This document shows positions 13,047 to 15,519 of a stretch of DNA of 15,519 bases, one piece after another (position 1 is the first letter of the stretch; every line of letters begins with the position of its first letter). The translations under genes and the position numbers were made by a program. Origin of the DNA: Bacteroidales bacterium Bact_07 (lineage in GTDB: Bacteria > Bacteroidota > Bacteroidia > Bacteroidales > Tenuifilaceae); assembly GCA_001603415.1 (NCBI GenBank), contig LUYY01000041.1, positions 1 through 15,519 of the forward strand, read 5' to 3'. The notes under the pieces are model-generated. The model ran no database searches. It was not told where the DNA came from and saw only the letters and a list, made by a program, of their open reading frames with translations.

Positions 13047-13478
13047 TCACAATAGCCTCTTCACGAACTTAAGATGGGTTTGCTCGTAACCCAAACGTTT
13101 GTAAAATTCTTGCGTCCGAATTCGGTAATTTCGGGTTGTAAGTTCAACCTCCTCGAGCCCCATCTCTTTGGCCAAGTTTTCGGCATACTCCATTAGTTTG
13201 GATCCAATGCCCTGTGATCGGTACTCGGGCAAAATGTTCAGCTCTTGCAACTCGCAGGTTAGCCTCTCGTGGTGCAGAATTCGTTGTATATGCATGCTTA
13301 AAAAGCCAATAACCTTTTCCCCGTCGCATGCTACAATGTAACGTATTGTGCTATCTTGGAGGTTTGCCTTGTAGTTCTGGGTAAAGAATGTTAGGCTAAG
13401 GGCTTCCCCTTCAAGGTCGCATATCAACTGGTAAACCGCATCCAAATCGGCAAGCGTTGCCAGGCGAATGGTAGCCAT
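13047..13478 (-). CDS. GNAT N-acetyltransferase, PhnO-like
   Basis: A 143-residue Gcn5-related acetyltransferase. The acetyl-CoA pyrophosphate loop is in QELNILPEYRSQGIGSKL (residues 78-95), with the R-x-x-G-x-G core RSQGIG (87-92). The C-terminal FYKRLGYEQTHLKFVKRL is the usual alpha4-beta7 end. From memory, many positions match E. coli PhnO, the aminoalkylphosphonate N-acetyltransferase: DAVYxLIC-L near the start, MRYhlA/IRYIVA, HLQ-LHH, EIQEL, VGSKL/IGSKL, and the GYEQSHFRFTK-like end. No phosphonate genes are nearby, so the natural substrate may be another small amine. ATG at 13478 lies five bases after the mtnP stop, so it is co-transcribed with mtnP. It ends with TGA. Family certain, PhnO-like substrate tentative. 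Confidence 0.88.
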   Translation of the reverse strand: MATIRLATLADLDAVYQLICDLEGEALSLTFFTQNYKANLQDSTIRYIVACDGEKVIGFLSMHIQRILHHERLTCELQELNILPEYRSQGIGSKLMEYAENLAKEMGLEEVELTTRNYRIRTQEFYKRLGYEQTHLKFVKRLL

Positions 13479-13483
13479 AGGTT

Positions 13484-14230
13484 TTACTTTAAGGTTTCAA
13501 CAACCACCCGAAGCAGTAAAAGCATCCGCTCGGCATTCTGTTCAAAAATGCGAACAATCGCATCCCAGCTTACAGGTGGTTCATCGGTTTTCCAGCAATC
13601 GTAATCGGTGCTCATGGCAATGGCTGCATAGGGGATACCCAGTTCGTTGGCCAATGCCACCTCGGTGGCAACCGACATGTTAATTACATCGGCTCCCCAG
13701 CTACGGAACATCATCGACTCTGCACGGGTTGAGAAACGAGGCCCCTCAATGGTAACCACGGTTCCTCTTGGATGACACTTAACCCCTACCCTGCCGGCAC
13801 AATCAAGGATATGGGCGCGCAATGCCGAGTCGAAGGGATCAGCCATGGGGGTATGAACCGCACCCTGTGCAAATGATTCGTAAAAGGTATTGGTTCGCTT
13901 TCGGGTAAAATCAATGAACTGGTCGAGTAAAACAAAATCGCCTCGGGCAATCTCGTTTCGCAAGCTACCGCAGGCAGTGGTTGCAATAATGCAATGGGCC
14001 CCCTGGTGCTTTAGCGCATAAACATTGGCGCGATAATTAACCTCAGTAGGGCTAAGCTGGTGGTTGTGCCCGTGCCGGGCAAGTATTATCACCTTGTTAA
14101 CCCCAATGTTACCCATCTTCAATGGCGACGATGGTTTCCCATAGGGTGTATCAACCTCAACGGTTGTGGCATCTTTTAGAATTGCAGGATTATCAAGTCC
14201 CGATCCTCCTATTATTCCAACGGTAGGCAT
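13484..14230 (-). CDS. mtnP: S-methyl-5'-thioadenosine phosphorylase
   Basis: A 248-residue class I nucleoside phosphorylase that splits methylthioadenosine with phosphate into adenine and 5-methylthioribose-1-phosphate, recycling the by-product of polyamine synthesis and other SAM-consuming reactions. Phosphate site: GGSGL (8-12) and ARHGHNH (51-57). Further motifs: SPTEVNYRANV (60-70), TTACGSLR (84-91), and IEGPRFSTRAES (161-172), with Met185 in INMS contacting the ribose. STDYDCW (207-213) carries the Asp pair that selects 6-amino purines, distinguishing it from 6-oxopurine phosphorylases. I start at the ATG at 14230, giving MPTVGIIGGSG; an in-frame extension to 14263 adds 11 unlikely residues. 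It is divergent from mtnA, the next enzyme of the pathway, and is followed by the GNAT gene. Confidence 0.94.
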   Translation of the reverse strand: MPTVGIIGGSGLDNPAILKDATTVEVDTPYGKPSSPLKMGNIGVNKVIILARHGHNHQLSPTEVNYRANVYALKHQGAHCIIATTACGSLRNEIARGDFVLLDQFIDFTRKRTNTFYESFAQGAVHTPMADPFDSALRAHILDCAGRVGVKCHPRGTVVTIEGPRFSTRAESMMFRSWGADVINMSVATEVALANELGIPYAAIAMSTDYDCWKTDEPPVSWDAIVRIFEQNAERMLLLLRVVVETLK

Positions 14231-14308
14231 AGAGTTCTTGGTTTGGCATAGTAAATTTAGCACAAATTGGTTTACAATTGCTTGGGATACGATAATTTAT
14301 ACTACCCT

Positions 14309-14339
14309 ATTGATTTTTTCAAATGGCTTTTTACCTTTG
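14309..14339 (+). promoter_or_regulatory. predicted promoter of mtnA
   Basis: ATTG (14309-14312, one mismatch to TTTG), a 19-base spacer and TACCTTTG (14332-14339, exact TAnnTTTG). Transcription from about 14345 would leave a leader of about 16 bases before the ATG at 14361, favouring that start over the TTG at 14352. Confidence 0.55.
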
Positions 14340-14360
14340 ACATCAACTTGATTGAAAGCG

Positions 14361-15458
14361 ATGCGCGTGGCAAACCAATACTTTAGAACCATTTGGGTTG
14401 ATGATGAGAATCTACCTGATGTTCACATCATTGACCAGCGCTTTCTACCCCATCAATTCAAGGTTGAAATCATATCTACCTATAAACAAATGGCAATAGC
14501 CATAAAGGAGATGCATTTGCGCGGAGCTGGTTTAATTGGAGTAGCTGGTGCCTTTGGAGTGTATTTGGCGTACCGCGATGCTCTTACGAGCAATCAGACC
14601 GTCAATTTTGTTCAAAAAGCCATATCGGAGATACTGAGTACCCGACCCACGGCGGTTAATCTGAAATGGGCTATCGGTATTGTAGCCTCTAAAACTGATG
14701 GCAATTTAACTTTAGAAGAAAAAACACGCATAGCCCTTGAGACAGCAAAACGGCTCGCCGACAGTGACGCCGAAAACTGTAGGCTGATTGGCGAGAACGG
14801 ATTACCATTGATTGAGGCAATAAGCAGAAATAAAAAGGGCGATGCGGTGAACATACTCACCCATTGCAATGCCGGTTGGCTTGCCTTTACCGATTATGGT
14901 TCGGCCCTTTCGCCCATTTACCTGGCACACCGAAAAGGCATTAGGGTTCATGTTTGGGTTGATGAAACGCGCCCGCGGAATCAGGGTGCAGCACTTACTG
15001 CTTGGGAACTGCTAAACGAAGGTGTTCCGCATACCTTAATAGCCGACAATACCGGTGGGCACCTGATGCAAAACGGCATGGTAGATTTGGTAATAACCGG
15101 CGCCGATAGAATAGCTGCCAATGGCGATACTGCCAATAAAATAGGCACCTACCTGAAAGCCCTTGCAGCCCACGATAATGGTATTCCATTTTACGTAGCA
15201 GCCCCTTCCTCAACCTTCGATTTTTCCCTTGATTCAGGAATGGGCAAAATCCCTATCGAAGAACGAGCGGCCAACGAAGTTCGATACGTTAGCGGCCTGT
15301 ACAATGGACATTTAGTTGACGTGCTCATTTGTCCAGACAATACCCCGGCTGTAAACTACGGATTTGATGTGACACCAGCCCGGCTGATAGCAGGGTTTAT
15401 TACAGAAAAAGGAATTGTTAACCCAAACAGCTATGCTATTTCAAATTTGCTGCACTAA
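14361..15458 (+). CDS. mtnA: S-methyl-5-thioribose-1-phosphate isomerase
   Basis: A 365-residue enzyme of the eIF2B-like fold that converts 5-methylthioribose-1-phosphate to 5-methylthioribulose-1-phosphate, the step after MtnP. The substrate-phosphate region is MHLRGAGLIGVAGAFG (residues 51-66; most relatives read RGAPAIG). The catalytic Cys169 is in ILTHCNAGWLA and the catalytic Asp249 in ITGADRIAANGD, matching the Cys/Asp pair of B. subtilis MtnA with a constant offset of nine. DETRPRNQGAALTAWEL (201-217) and the C-terminal NYGFDVTPARLIAGFITEKGI (332-352) are conserved. I use the ATG at 14361 because the promoter lies just upstream; the frame also has a TTG at 14352. Archaeal-type ribose-1,5-bisphosphate isomerases are related, but neighbouring mtnP favours MtnA. 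Confidence 0.93.
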   Translation: MRVANQYFRTIWVDDENLPDVHIIDQRFLPHQFKVEIISTYKQMAIAIKEMHLRGAGLIGVAGAFGVYLAYRDALTSNQTVNFVQKAISEILSTRPTAVNLKWAIGIVASKTDGNLTLEEKTRIALETAKRLADSDAENCRLIGENGLPLIEAISRNKKGDAVNILTHCNAGWLAFTDYGSALSPIYLAHRKGIRVHVWVDETRPRNQGAALTAWELLNEGVPHTLIADNTGGHLMQNGMVDLVITGADRIAANGDTANKIGTYLKALAAHDNGIPFYVAAPSSTFDFSLDSGMGKIPIEERAANEVRYVSGLYNGHLVDVLICPDNTPAVNYGFDVTPARLIAGFITEKGIVNPNSYAISNLLH

Positions 15459-15494
15459 CATCACCATTATGTCATTTAACTTAACTTTTTGCCC

Positions 15495-15519
15495 ATGAAT
15501 CTGAAAACTTATAAATCAT
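15495..15519 (+). CDS. possible start of the next gene (cut by the window edge)
   Basis: ATG at 15495 opens MNLKTYKS and runs off the end. It lies 36 bases after the mtnA stop on the same strand with no terminator between. Too short to identify. Given mtnP and mtnA, a class II aldolase/MtnB-type protein is one candidate, but this is a guess from context. Confidence 0.3.

Overview
The window is ordinary chromosome from a member of the Bacteroidota, most likely Bacteroidales or a close relative. Four signs support this. Several genes are preceded by the Bacteroidota promoter pattern TTTG-N19-21-TAnnTTTG. Start codons lack clear Shine-Dalgarno sequences. The tRNA gene does not encode its CCA end. 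The gene content is typical: a gldH lipoprotein gene beside ricT and holB, an epimerase-type L-threonine dehydrogenase, and a FadL/OmpP1-type porin with a C-terminal Phe. I see no phage, insertion sequence, CRISPR array or obvious defence or biosynthetic cluster, and no clearly new multi-gene system.

Layout. Positions 1-193 hold degenerate intergenic repeats. A HAD-family phosphatase (minus, 194-853) is divergent from a CAU-anticodon tRNA (936-1009), and their promoters interleave. The threonine dehydrogenase (plus, 1159-2124) ends in a strong terminator. Next on the minus strand come a small exported TPR-like protein (2171-2875) and a FadL-family outer-membrane protein (2934-4562). The FadL gene is split by a single in-frame TGA. 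After a 479-base gap comes an exported papain-fold C1B aminopeptidase (plus, 5042-6190), which converges with a LuxE-like acyl-protein synthetase homologue (minus, 6192-7172).

Positions 7371-11268 form one minus-strand operon of compactly packed genes: holB (DNA polymerase III delta'), ricT, gldH, trmB (overlap or 14-base gaps) and an alkyltransferase-like DNA-repair protein. Divergent from it is pgk (plus, 11449-12711), with a 25-base perfect palindrome in its promoter region. A 335-base intergenic stretch (12712-13046) carries a terminator, a long imperfect inverted repeat and heptamer-periodic repeats. The window ends with methylthioadenosine salvage: mtnP (minus) followed by a PhnO-like GNAT acetyltransferase, divergent from mtnA (plus). 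The first 25 bases of another possible gene follow mtnA.

How the genes relate. MtnP and MtnA catalyse consecutive steps: methylthioadenosine to 5-methylthioribose-1-phosphate, then to 5-methylthioribulose-1-phosphate. The other neighbours are mainly independent housekeeping functions. The most interesting leads are the in-frame TGA in the FadL gene, the pgk palindrome, the seven-base periodicity that recurs in intergenic DNA, a possible unannotated minus-strand transcript ending at about 4633, and a terminator placed almost on top of the start codon at 2875.
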